Shown here: positions 9,570-17,530 of the stretch, in pieces | Position numbering within the stretch: the first letter of the stretch is position 1 | Layout of the letters: the number at the start of each line of letters is the position of its first letter | DNA from: Bacteroidota bacterium | GTDB taxonomy: Bacteria > Bacteroidota > Bacteroidia > Chitinophagales > Chitinophagaceae | DNA: 64,000 nucleotides | Assembly: GCA_023416995.1 (NCBI GenBank) | Contig: JAEZGI010000083.1 | Location: 1 to 64,000, forward strand | Direction of reading: 5' to 3' | Program-made: the position numbers and the translations under genes | Notes under the pieces: generated by a model | What the model was told of the DNA's origin: nothing | Database searches by the model: none | The model's input: the letters and a program-made list of their open reading frames with translations, nothing else

Positions 9570-9585
9570 GTAAGTAGTTGCTTAC
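9570..9585. promoter_or_regulatory. Second, weaker ArsR-like operator half
   Basis: GTAAG-TAGTTG-CTTAC is a 5-6-5 inverted repeat carrying the same core as the palindrome at 9594-9613. The two centres are 26 bases apart. It covers the expected transcription start, between the -7 element and the arsR ATG. Confidence 0.45.
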
Positions 9586-9616
9586 AAATTTATGCGTAAG
9601 TGTTTACTTACGCAAT
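9585..9616 (-). promoter_or_regulatory. Bacteroidota-type promoter of the arsR operon
   Basis: On the minus strand a -7 element TAAATTTG (9592-9585) fits TAnnTTTG exactly. ATTG (9616-9613) lies 20 bases upstream and matches three of four bases of the TTTG -33 element. The arsR ATG follows 19 bases after the -7 element. Confidence 0.6.
9594..9613. promoter_or_regulatory. Palindromic operator inside the arsR promoter spacer
   Basis: GCGTAAGT-GTTT-ACTTACGC is a perfect 8-4-8 inverted repeat. It fills the spacer between the predicted -33 and -7 elements, so an ArsR dimer bound here would block polymerase. Confidence 0.65.
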
Positions 9617-9632
9617 TTTATTATTGGTTAAG

Positions 9633-10061
9633 TTATCTTGTCTTGAACAATGATTTCAGCCAGGCAGGAAACCTGACGGATGACCCAGGTGGTGACACAT
9701 CCATCAGCGTATTAAAAAGACATTCAAACTCAGCTGGGGTGGCAGTCTTTCGCAACCAACCTGCACAGATGCCAGTGCGCATACGTTCTATTTCTGTATA
9801 TCTCACATCGAGATACAGTGCAACCACTTTTAATTGAGGATAATTTTCTTTTAACCAGATCGCAGTGGTGCGCCCATCGACCAGCGGCACTTTTATATCG
9901 AGTATCACAATATCCGGTAGTAAAGAGGTCTTTAATGCAACCACAAGTTGCTTACTATTCTCATAGGCAGCAGCCACCCGGTAATGACCGAGCTGTTCAA
10001 CAAGCATCGTAACGCCTTCGCGCAAAAGCCTGTTTGGATCAACGATTGCAATTGTGTACAT
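9633..10061 (-). CDS. Stand-alone response-regulator receiver domain, atypical acidic pocket
   Basis: The 142 residues form a single CheY-like receiver with no output domain. The phospho-acceptor is Asp55 (IVILDIKVP) and the conserved Lys is K105 (GWLRKTATP). The usual pair of acidic residues in the NarL-type VDDH motif is reduced to Asp8-Pro9 (IVDPNRLLREG), and the switch Thr/Ser position in VVALYLDV is not Thr/Ser. Phosphorylation-dependent switching may therefore be weak or altered. It starts 33 bases after the stop of the AraC-family gene and is probably cotranscribed with it. No histidine kinase is nearby. After the receiver a roughly 20-residue tail rich in basic and aromatic residues ends the protein. 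Confidence 0.85.
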   Translation of the reverse strand: MYTIAIVDPNRLLREGVTMLVEQLGHYRVAAAYENSKQLVVALKTSLLPDIVILDIKVPLVDGRTTAIWLKENYPQLKVVALYLDVRYTEIERMRTGICAGWLRKTATPAEFECLFNTLMDVSPPGSSVRFPAWLKSLFKTR

Positions 10062-10094
10062 GATGACAAGTTGTTTAAAAAGTGATTCACTTCA

Positions 10095-10970
10095 CTACTC
10101 CGCCATCAACCGATGCTCTCTTTTAAACTCAAACGGCGTCTTATTCATAATCTTTTTGAAATACCGGTTGAAATTGGACAGGTTGTTAAAGCCGCTGTCG
10201 TAACACACCTCATAGATCGACATATCTTTTTCAAGCAGCAGGTTACAGGCATGTGCAATCCTTACCTCCAACAAAAATGTATTGAAACTTTTACGTGATT
10301 TCGATTTGAAATATCTGCAGAATGCTTTGGGACTTAAGTTAGCAACAGAAGCAATCTCTTCCAATGTAATCCGGTTCTGAAAATTATTTGACGTATAAGC
10401 AAAGATCCGGTTCAAACGATCTATCTCGAGTTGCTCAATCTTAAGCGGTTGATATGTTGGGTTAACAATCTCTTTATCTCTCGACTTTGCTATGCGTTCA
10501 AGAATAGACAACAACGTGGTAATACGTTCAATTCCCTTTGCACAAGACATACGATGTATAAGACCTCTCACCTCAAGCTTTGTATTACCAGTGATCTTTA
10601 TACCCTGTCTCGCCTTCTGAAACAACATATCTATTGGTTTCAACTCTGGTAAATGAAAAAATTTATCCCCTAAAAAATCAGGATGAAAATAAATTACCGT
10701 TACCTCTGCAGTAAACTCCGAACCCTCCAAAGCATATTCAGGATCACACCGCCACATATGCGCAAGATTAGATCCAAACAAAAACATCTCACCAGGTTCA
10801 AACCTATGCACATCATTTCCAATAAACCTTGTGCCCCTTCCCTTATGTACATATATCAATTCCAACTCAGGATGGAAATGCCACTGGTTATAGAAGTTGC
10901 CTCCTTTTTTATGCAACAGATTAAACGAAGATTCAGGTTTCAAAGAAACCTTCAGAAGATGCGGTTTCAT
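10095..10970 (-). CDS. AraC-family regulator with N-terminal cupin sensor
   Basis: The product has 291 residues. The N-terminal cupin half (about 1-130) has the WHFHPELELIYVHKGRGTRFIG and FEPGEMFLFGSNLAHMWR strands typical of sugar- or metabolite-sensing AraC proteins. The C-terminal double helix-turn-helix (about 190-288) shows the signatures ITLEEIASVANLSPKAFCRYFK and the second helix pair SIYEVCYDSGFNNLSNFNRYFKK. It probably activates a carbohydrate-related target, but no operator can be assigned. It is followed after 33 bases by the receiver gene and stands back to back with the ECF sigma gene 180 bases away. Confidence 0.92.
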   Translation of the reverse strand: MKPHLLKVSLKPESSFNLLHKKGGNFYNQWHFHPELELIYVHKGRGTRFIGNDVHRFEPGEMFLFGSNLAHMWRCDPEYALEGSEFTAEVTVIYFHPDFLGDKFFHLPELKPIDMLFQKARQGIKITGNTKLEVRGLIHRMSCAKGIERITTLLSILERIAKSRDKEIVNPTYQPLKIEQLEIDRLNRIFAYTSNNFQNRITLEEIASVANLSPKAFCRYFKSKSRKSFNTFLLEVRIAHACNLLLEKDMSIYEVCYDSGFNNLSNFNRYFKKIMNKTPFEFKREHRLMAE

Positions 10971-11150
10971 ACCTAAAAGATACAGAGTTACCTCAAAAAG
11001 ACCTAATTAATCAATATTATGTTACTATAGTATCAGTTTTGGCGAATTGGTTGGCAATAATTCTAAAAGTAAAAATCAAACTTTGGTATCAACGATTGCG
11101 AGTGATGAGTAAGCCTCGCCCAATACTAACGATAGCTTAAATAACTTACC

Positions 11151-11792
11151 ATGCTGTATGAACCCCACCAAAATGCCGTTTTTGCTGCGCTGCTGACGCA
11201 CGGTAATCCAGGATCACGGGAATTTACCACTGAATCGAAAGTACCGGACCAACAACTATGGGGCGCGTTCAAAACAGGCGATGAACTGGCTTTTATAAAG
11301 ATATATAAAAGTTACTATCGACAACTGTTTGATTATGGATGCCGGTACTCAGCCGACACAGAAATGATCAAAGACTGCCTCCATGACTTTTTTCTCTACT
11401 TAAGAAAAAACCGTCTTGGCTTCAGCGATACAAATGCAATTAAACCATATTTGTTCAAAGCCTTTCGCAGGAGAGTGATAGACTACCTCAAAAAAAAGAA
11501 CTATCAACTCAATCTTGAAGAGCCTTCAAAGTACGCTGCGCTCAACGTAGAATGCTCTTCAGAAGTAATATATATCAATAAACAAATATACGCAGAACAG
11601 TCGGCCCGCCTCAGCAAAGCGCTGGGTACGCTCGACAAGAAAGGGAGAAAAGCCATATATTATTTTTATTTCAAAGGGCACAGTTATCAACAAATAGCAG
11701 AACTGCTCCAGCTATCACACGTGTCATCGGCACGCAGGGTAATGTACCGCAGCCTGCGACAACTCAGAAATTTCCTGGCCATTCAAAATTGA
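11151..11792 (+). CDS. ECF-type RNA polymerase sigma factor
   Basis: The 213 residues include a sigma-70 region 2 at about 45-110 (ELAFIKIYKSYYRQLFDYG and MIKDCLHDFFLYLRKN) and a region 4 helix-turn-helix at about 155-208 (GRKAIYYFYFKGHSYQQIAEL, then SARRVMYRSLRQLRNFL). This is the group of Bacteroidota ECF sigmas usually partnered by a FecR-like anti-sigma controlling a TonB/SusC locus. No fecR gene lies next to it, and none of the SusC proteins here carries the extra N-terminal signalling (STN) domain, so its anti-sigma must be elsewhere. It is 139 bases upstream of the catabolic operon and could act on it. That link is inference. Confidence 0.93.
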   Translation: MLYEPHQNAVFAALLTHGNPGSREFTTESKVPDQQLWGAFKTGDELAFIKIYKSYYRQLFDYGCRYSADTEMIKDCLHDFFLYLRKNRLGFSDTNAIKPYLFKAFRRRVIDYLKKKNYQLNLEEPSKYAALNVECSSEVIYINKQIYAEQSARLSKALGTLDKKGRKAIYYFYFKGHSYQQIAELLQLSHVSSARRVMYRSLRQLRNFLAIQN

Positions 11793-11931
11793 TTATACGT
11801 TAAGGCTCTGATTAACAGCTATCATTGATAGCAATCCTACCATTACACCATCTTATCCTAAAACGCAGGAGTCTGCGGCAATTCCCTATGCAATCATCTT
11901 AAACATAAACACTAAAATTAAACTGTTCGAA

Positions 11932-12375
11932 ATGAAAGTCTATCTGATTGTCTTGATGCTCCTGATTGGGTTCGTTTTGACCCTGCATCTTTCTATGAAT
12001 GCTCGTGTAGGCATGATCGTTAAAAACCCCAAAATGGGTAATGCGCTGTTCTGGAGTATCGGCGCTATTACAGCACTTGTTATTGCCTTTACCGGTTGGG
12101 ATTCATCAGTATTTTCTAAATTGAAAGAGGTTCCATTATGGTTGTTAACTGCGGGCATAATGGGTGGAGCTTTGGTTTTCGGTATCGCCTGGGCATTGCC
12201 GCAAATTGGCGCCGGAACCGGGTTTGTGCTGATGCTTGCCGGTCAGGTACTTACCGGATTGATCTTCTCTCACTATGGATTATTAGGTTCACAGGTGGAA
12301 CCAATGACAATGGTGAAGTTGCTTGGTGTTGTACTGTTGATCGCAGGGGCATCGATTGTGACTTTTGCGAAATAA
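11932..12375 (+). CDS. DMT-superfamily membrane protein (YdcZ/DUF606-like)
   Basis: The 147 residues form about five hydrophobic segments (near 4-20, 36-54, 68-90, 96-115 and 125-145) with glycine-rich helices, matching the DUF606/YdcZ branch of the drug/metabolite transporter superfamily, which uses half-size proteins. It would sit in the inner membrane, perhaps as a dimer. As the first gene of a packed catabolic operon (18 bases before the next start), it may move the substrate or a product. The substrate is unknown. Confidence 0.8.
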   Translation: MKVYLIVLMLLIGFVLTLHLSMNARVGMIVKNPKMGNALFWSIGAITALVIAFTGWDSSVFSKLKEVPLWLLTAGIMGGALVFGIAWALPQIGAGTGFVLMLAGQVLTGLIFSHYGLLGSQVEPMTMVKLLGVVLLIAGASIVTFAK

Positions 12376-12393
12376 CTGATTAAATAATTGATT

Positions 12394-13338
12394 ATGGAAA
12401 ATAGAAACATGTATAACCGGCGCGACTTTGTTAGGCTGGCCGGAACGGCAGGTGCAGCCGCTCTCATTACACCAGGCTTTGCTTTTGAAGCAGCCAAACG
12501 CAGAAAATTTAAGATCGGCGCAACCTTTATTTTGTGGGGCTACAGTGCCGACAATCTTGAACCGGCACTGAAAGACATAGCCGCTCTTGGTTATCACTCG
12601 TTCGAAACCTTCGGACAGGTGATAGACGAATGGGAAAAGAACAGGGGCGGCTTCAAAAACGTAGTCGATAAATACCAGGTTCCAATTGTATCAGCATTTT
12701 GTATGACCGACGTGCTTGATCCATCTAAAAGAAAAGCAGAGTTGGAGAAACTTATTCGCTGGACAAAACTCCTGAAAGCCGCAGGAGGAAAAGTTGTTGA
12801 ATATTGCCCCTCTGGTATCAAACGCGAAGGCTACGACTACAAGGAACACAAAAAGAATCTTGTAGAATCAATGAACGAATACGCCAAAGCAGTAACCGAT
12901 GAGGGTCTTGTATGCGCTTTGCATCCACACACCGGTACGCCAATAGAAACCGAAGAAGAAGTGTATTATATCATGAATAATCTCGACACCCGTTATATGA
13001 AGTTCGGACCTGACGTGGGTCAGCTTCAAAAAGGTGGTGGAGATCCGGTAAAGATCCTTAAAGACTTCATGCCGCTGATTGAACACGTGCATCTCAAAGA
13101 TTTCGAAGGCGGCGACAATGGCTATCTCGGTTACGCACCACTCGGTAAGGGCGAAGTGAAGATTGCAAAGATCCTTCAGCTACTAGAAAAACGCCGCAAG
13201 AGCATGGCTGGAATGATCATGTTTGAACTGGACTATGACAACAAATTCAAACCTGCCTACAGCACTTTCGAAGCAGCAAAGATTTCAAGAGACTACCTGG
13301 CAAAACTTGATTACAATTTCAACGCAAATAAAGCATGA
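12394..13338 (+). CDS. Tat-exported sugar isomerase/epimerase-like TIM barrel
   Basis: The chosen ATG at 12394 gives 314 residues; a TTG six bases earlier is less likely. The N-terminus has a twin-arginine signal (NRRDFVRLAGTAGAAALITPG), so the enzyme is probably folded before export. The body is an AP-endonuclease-2/xylose-isomerase-like barrel with metal-ligand regions at VVEYCPSG, CALHPHTGTPIETEEEV (His and Glu), KFGPDVGQL and IEHVHLKDFEGG. Relatives include IolE/IolI-type inositol enzymes and the sugar isomerase/epimerase proteins that work on keto-glycosides with Gfo/Idh and DUF1080 partners. It is followed 10 bases later by a CoA-acylating aldehyde dehydrogenase. Export is odd for an operon whose other enzymes look cytoplasmic. 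Confidence 0.87.
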   Translation: MENRNMYNRRDFVRLAGTAGAAALITPGFAFEAAKRRKFKIGATFILWGYSADNLEPALKDIAALGYHSFETFGQVIDEWEKNRGGFKNVVDKYQVPIVSAFCMTDVLDPSKRKAELEKLIRWTKLLKAAGGKVVEYCPSGIKREGYDYKEHKKNLVESMNEYAKAVTDEGLVCALHPHTGTPIETEEEVYYIMNNLDTRYMKFGPDVGQLQKGGGDPVKILKDFMPLIEHVHLKDFEGGDNGYLGYAPLGKGEVKIAKILQLLEKRRKSMAGMIMFELDYDNKFKPAYSTFEAAKISRDYLAKLDYNFNANKA

Positions 13339-13348
13339 CGATCAGATT

Positions 13349-14821
13349 ATGGAAGTATTAAGCAATTATATCAATAACGCCTGGGTAAAAAGCCAGGAAA
13401 CAAACACTTCAAACGTACTGAACCCGGCAACGCAGGAAGTGCTCGCAAAAGTGCCCTACGGAAAAGGAACCGCTACGGACCTGGAAGACGCAGTAGCAGC
13501 CGCTCATGAAGCATATAAATCATGGAGCCAGGTGCCGGTGATGAAAAAGGTTCAGCCATTATACAAATTAAAACAGCTACTCGAAGAAAACGCAGAAGAC
13601 ATAGCCAGAACCATCACACTTGAATGTGGTAAAGCAATAGCAGAATCAAGAGGCGAATTACAACGTGCAATCGAAAATGTTGAAGTGGCATGTGGCACAC
13701 CAATGTTGATACAAAGCGAATTCTCAGAAAACATAGCAACGGGTGTTGATGAGTTTATGATCAGGCAACCTCTCGGAGTTTGTGCATGCATTGCACCCTT
13801 CAACTTTCCTGGAATGATACCATTCTGGTTCCTGCCTTACGCTATTGCATGTGGAAACACTTTTATCCTGAAGCCATCTGAGAAAGTACCACTTACCATG
13901 ATGAAGGTATTCGACCTGCTGCAGCGAATAGATCTTCCAAAAGGTGTGATCAATCTCGTACACGGTGGAAAAGAAACGGTCGATGCAATTCTGAATCATC
14001 CAAAGGTTAAAGCAATAAGTTTTGTTGGTTCATCTAAGATTGCACAATACGTTTATGCACGCGGTGCAGCCAACGGAAAACGCGTACAGGCACAGGGCGG
14101 CGCAAAAAATCCTGTAGTGATCCTGCCCGATGCTGATCTTGAAATGTCAGTGCAAATTGTTACCGATAGCGTTTATGGATGCGCGGGACAAAGATGCCTC
14201 GCAGCATCAAACATAATCACCGTGGGTGATGATGGAAAGATCAGGGAAGCTTTATACGAATCAGCTAAAAAACGCACCACGGGTTTCGGACTTGATGAGA
14301 AGATGGAGATGGGGCCTGTTATCAGCGCAGAAAGCCGCAGCCGCGTTGAACATCTTATCGAAAAAGGTGTGAGCGAAGGGGCAAAGGTGCTGCTTGATGG
14401 CAGAAACGCGAAAATTGAAGGTTATGAAAAAGGAAATTTCTTACGTCCTACCATTCTCGAAGGACTTCCACTCGACGGCGAAGTCATAAGAACTGAAATC
14501 TTCGGCCCAGTGATGAGCCTGATACAATTAAGCACAGTCGACGAAGCCATAGGCTTTGTAAACAATGGTAGTTATGGCAACATGGCCTGCCTCTTCACAA
14601 GCAGTGGTGCCAATGCCCGTAAGTTCCGTAACCAGGCTGACGCAGGAAATATCGGAATCAACATTGGAGTAGCTGCACCTATGGCGCAGTTCCCATTCAG
14701 CGGATGGAAAGAAAGTTTTTTTGGCGACCTGCATGGCCAGGGCCGACATGCAATTGAATTCTTCACCCAGACAAAAGTAGTCGTTGAAAGATGGCCCAAA
14801 GAGTGGTCAAGGAAATTCTAA
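13349..14821 (+). CDS. mmsA: CoA-acylating methylmalonate/malonate semialdehyde dehydrogenase
   Basis: The ATG at 13349 gives 490 residues, the normal length. The frame extends further upstream without a stop, but that part overlaps the previous gene. Visible signatures are the NAD-fold segments PLGVCACIAPFNFPGMIPFWF and GNTFILKPSEKVPL, the QGGAKNPVVILPDADLE stretch characteristic of the CoA-acylating branch (in place of the usual LELGGK with its catalytic Glu), and the catalytic Cys in GCAGQRCLAAS. The family turns malonate or methylmalonate semialdehyde plus CoA and NAD into acetyl- or propionyl-CoA with loss of CO2, as in IolA of inositol breakdown and MmsA of valine breakdown. The operon context suggests a catabolic end step producing an acyl-CoA. 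Confidence 0.92.
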   Translation: MEVLSNYINNAWVKSQETNTSNVLNPATQEVLAKVPYGKGTATDLEDAVAAAHEAYKSWSQVPVMKKVQPLYKLKQLLEENAEDIARTITLECGKAIAESRGELQRAIENVEVACGTPMLIQSEFSENIATGVDEFMIRQPLGVCACIAPFNFPGMIPFWFLPYAIACGNTFILKPSEKVPLTMMKVFDLLQRIDLPKGVINLVHGGKETVDAILNHPKVKAISFVGSSKIAQYVYARGAANGKRVQAQGGAKNPVVILPDADLEMSVQIVTDSVYGCAGQRCLAASNIITVGDDGKIREALYESAKKRTTGFGLDEKMEMGPVISAESRSRVEHLIEKGVSEGAKVLLDGRNAKIEGYEKGNFLRPTILEGLPLDGEVIRTEIFGPVMSLIQLSTVDEAIGFVNNGSYGNMACLFTSSGANARKFRNQADAGNIGINIGVAAPMAQFPFSGWKESFFGDLHGQGRHAIEFFTQTKVVVERWPKEWSRKF

Positions 14822-14880
14822 ACGCATTACTAACGGAAATATATGACCGCAAATTAGACCGTATTTACTATAATTAATAA

Positions 14881-15678
14881 ATGCTTACTGTGAAAAAAGC
14901 TTTTTGTCCACCGTTCCAGTTACAAACACGGATTAACTTTCTTGGCATTGATTGTGTGGTTACCGATCTCAGCCACACAATCACTACAGAAGATCCAACT
15001 TTTATCGGCCATCAACGAACATTGATCTGGAGCCATCTTACACATGAAGAAACACAAAAGATGGGTCTTACAAAACCACCATATTCATACAAGGTAGTTG
15101 GATTCACTTTATGTGATCACTCGAACACCCATGTTGACGCTATCAATCACGTGGTGAACGAGCCCGATGCCAGGGCCATCAACGAACTTCCATTGGAATG
15201 GTTTATGGCACCAGGGGTTTGGTTCGACTTCTCACATATAAAACCCAACGGTTATATAACCCGTGCAGATATAGAAAAAGCAATTGCAGACACCGGCGTT
15301 ACCATTAAGCCACAGTCTGTCGTTTTCTATCATACTGGCTGGTCAAAAAAATGGAACAAATCATTCGAATACATCCGGGATTATCCTGGTGTTGATCGTA
15401 GCGCTATCGAATACCTCAATGATCTTGGAGCAATCTGCGTGGGAGCAGATGCGCCAAGTATCGATAGTTATAATGAGGTAGCAGTTGTCAGGGAACAACC
15501 TGCACATATTGTATGCCGCGAAAGAGAGATACTTAACATTGAAAATCTTGCGCAGGTAGATATGATTCCCGCACATGAATTCTGGTTTGTTGGTTTGCCG
15601 CTGAAAATCAAAGATGGCTCAGGCTCACCTTTCAGGGGTGTTGCAATAGTACCCGAACATAAAATAAAACAATTATGA
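14881..15678 (+). CDS. Cyclase-family metal-dependent hydrolase (kynurenine formamidase-like)
   Basis: The 265 residues carry the cyclase (PF04199) pattern: the opening VTDLSHTITTEDP, the metal motif HSNTHVDAINH (His, His, Asp, His), ARAINELPLEWFMAPGVWFD, a central VVFYHTGWSKKW and a late GADAPSID. The family uses divalent metal to hydrolyse amides or lactone-like rings, for example in kynurenine formamidase, isatin hydrolase and some cyclic-compound pathways. The third glycine of the common HxGTHxD motif is Asn here. It overlaps the following dehydrogenase gene by 4 bases (ATGA), so the two are translationally coupled. Its pathway role is probably opening a ring or lactone formed by the dehydrogenases, which is inference. 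Confidence 0.88.
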   Translation: MLTVKKAFCPPFQLQTRINFLGIDCVVTDLSHTITTEDPTFIGHQRTLIWSHLTHEETQKMGLTKPPYSYKVVGFTLCDHSNTHVDAINHVVNEPDARAINELPLEWFMAPGVWFDFSHIKPNGYITRADIEKAIADTGVTIKPQSVVFYHTGWSKKWNKSFEYIRDYPGVDRSAIEYLNDLGAICVGADAPSIDSYNEVAVVREQPAHIVCREREILNIENLAQVDMIPAHEFWFVGLPLKIKDGSGSPFRGVAIVPEHKIKQL

Positions 15679-16757
15679 CCTTACCAAGGGAAATGGAAGC
15701 GCTGGTTCTTAAAGGCGTACGCGATTTTGTAATAGAAAGTGTACCGGTACCTCAGCCGGACGCAGATGAGGTGATCTGCAAGGTAGATACCACTTACATC
15801 TGTGGCACAGATCCGCATATCATTGCCGGAGACTTCCCCGGCTTCTGGCCAAAAGCATTTGAATTTGTTCCCGGTCACGAATGGGCGGGAACCGTTGTTC
15901 AAACTGGTTTAAAAGCCGCACAGTTAGGATGGAAAGAAGGCGACCGTGTTTGCGGAATCTCTCATTGCGGCTGCGGTTACTGTTCTATGTGTTTGAAGGG
16001 CCGTTACAATCTTTGTCTCAACTACGGTCATGAAGAACGCGGCCACAGACAATATGGACATTATACCCCCGGCGCATATGCGCAGTTCATGCGGACCTCA
16101 GTTAAAAGCATCTATAAAATACCAGATAGCATGTCGCTTGAATATGCTGCCTGCGTGGATCCTGTCAGCATTGCCTTGTATACAGTAAAACGTTCACGGA
16201 TGCAACCGGGCGATGACATACTTATTATGGGAACAGGACCCCAGGGTCTCATGGCTATCTTATGTGCAAAAGCACTTGGTGCCGGCCGCATCATGGCCAC
16301 AGGAAGCGGTGACCGGTTAAAAAAAGCAGCAGAGCTTGGTGCAGTTACCATCGATTATAAAGATGGCGACATCGTTGAAAAAGTAAAAGAACTAACCAAT
16401 GGTCTCGGTGCGCCGGCAGTATTGGAATGCGCCGGAACCGCTGACTCGATCCGACAAGCTTGTCTCGCAGCCTCGAGAGGCGGTGTTGTTTCAGTGATTG
16501 GTATCCCCCATGCTGATCCATCGCTACCTATGAAACGAATTGTATTGGATGAAGTAGAAGTTATCGGTAACAGGGCCAATCCTAACACAGCGCAGGAAGC
16601 AATCGGCCTGATGGTAAACAACCGCATCGATATAACGCCATTAATGACACACCGGTTCCCGCTCAAAGAATTTGGAACAGCGCTCAATGTTTATGAACAA
16701 AGAAAAGATGGCGCTATAAAAGTGGCAACCAAACCAAATGGAATGAATTTAAACTAA
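15675..16757 (+). CDS. Zinc-dependent medium-chain alcohol/polyol dehydrogenase
   Basis: The 360 residues form a complete medium-chain dehydrogenase. The catalytic zinc site comprises Cys in YICGTDPH, His-Glu in VPGHEWAG and a third ligand further on. The structural zinc loop CGCGYCSMCLKGRYNLC has four cysteines. The NAD-binding Rossmann motif is ILIMGTGPQGLMAI at about 177-190. Family members oxidise sorbitol, threonine, erythritol, inositol or related alcohols, and the context suggests a polyol or cyclitol. It starts inside the cyclase stop and is followed after 17 bases by an SDR gene. The precise substrate cannot be read from the sequence. Confidence 0.92.
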   Translation: MTLPREMEALVLKGVRDFVIESVPVPQPDADEVICKVDTTYICGTDPHIIAGDFPGFWPKAFEFVPGHEWAGTVVQTGLKAAQLGWKEGDRVCGISHCGCGYCSMCLKGRYNLCLNYGHEERGHRQYGHYTPGAYAQFMRTSVKSIYKIPDSMSLEYAACVDPVSIALYTVKRSRMQPGDDILIMGTGPQGLMAILCAKALGAGRIMATGSGDRLKKAAELGAVTIDYKDGDIVEKVKELTNGLGAPAVLECAGTADSIRQACLAASRGGVVSVIGIPHADPSLPMKRIVLDEVEVIGNRANPNTAQEAIGLMVNNRIDITPLMTHRFPLKEFGTALNVYEQRKDGAIKVATKPNGMNLN

Positions 16758-16774
16758 CAGATAAAACCGGGATT

Positions 16775-17530
16775 ATGAGTAACAAAGTAATGATTGTAAG
16801 CGGCGGTGCATCAGGATTGGGATTGGCCGCAGCAGAAAAGTTTGCTAAAAACGGCTATGATATCGTGCTGATTGATATCAACGAAGAAAAAGGCAAACAG
16901 GCAGAACAGAAAATAAAAAGCATGGGCGTAGACGCTGTGTTTTGCCTGTGTGATATCGCAAACAAGGAGCAGGTGAACAATGCGGCGAAAGTTACCAAAG
17001 AACGTTTTGGCAGGGCCGACGTACTGATCAATAACGCTGGTCTTGAAGTTCGCGGCAGCATTCTTCAATGTACCGAGGAGGACTGGATACGGCTGTATGA
17101 TATCAATCTGAAAGGAATGTATTACATGTCGAATGCCTTTGCGCCTATGATGATCGAACAGGGTAAAGGTGCCATTGTAAATACTGGTTCTATACTCGGT
17201 TATCGGACAGTTGGTGAACGCGCTGCTTATTCGTCTTCAAAGGGTGCCATTGACACCTTAACCCGCAGTATGGCGTTTGATCTTGCAGCAAATAACATAC
17301 GTGTAAACTGTGTTGTTCCCGGAGCTATTGATACGCCACTATTACGCGGATCAATTAATGATTCGCCCGACCCCGCAGAAACTGAAAAAGTGCTTGGATC
17401 GAAATCTGTATTCGGACGTATGGGTACCTCTGAAGAGGTCGCTAATGTGATGTACTTCCTTGCTTCCGATGATGCCTCATTCGTTACAGGTGCCGCCTAT
17501 TTTGTAGACGGTGGCTGGTCGATCATGTAG
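16775..17530 (+). CDS. Short-chain dehydrogenase/reductase
   Basis: The 251 residues show all classical SDR signatures: the cofactor motif VSGGASGLGLAAAEKF (TGxxxGxG type), IDINEEKGK with an acidic residue favouring NAD(H), NNAG at about 90, the catalytic Ser in NTGSILGYR, YSSSK (Tyr and Lys), and the tail FVTGAAYFVDGGWSIM. It is the second oxidoreductase of the operon and probably acts on a sugar-like or cyclitol ketone/alcohol. The last 20 bases overlap the predicted GTG start of the transketolase gene in another frame. Confidence 0.92.
   Translation: MSNKVMIVSGGASGLGLAAAEKFAKNGYDIVLIDINEEKGKQAEQKIKSMGVDAVFCLCDIANKEQVNNAAKVTKERFGRADVLINNAGLEVRGSILQCTEEDWIRLYDINLKGMYYMSNAFAPMMIEQGKGAIVNTGSILGYRTVGERAAYSSSKGAIDTLTRSMAFDLAANNIRVNCVVPGAIDTPLLRGSINDSPDPAETEKVLGSKSVFGRMGTSEEVANVMYFLASDDASFVTGAAYFVDGGWSIM

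Noticed and set aside
13223..13348. Extended N-terminus of the CoA-acylating aldehyde dehydrogenase
   Set aside because: The extra codons overlap the isomerase gene in another frame, and the family N-terminus begins at the ATG at 13349.
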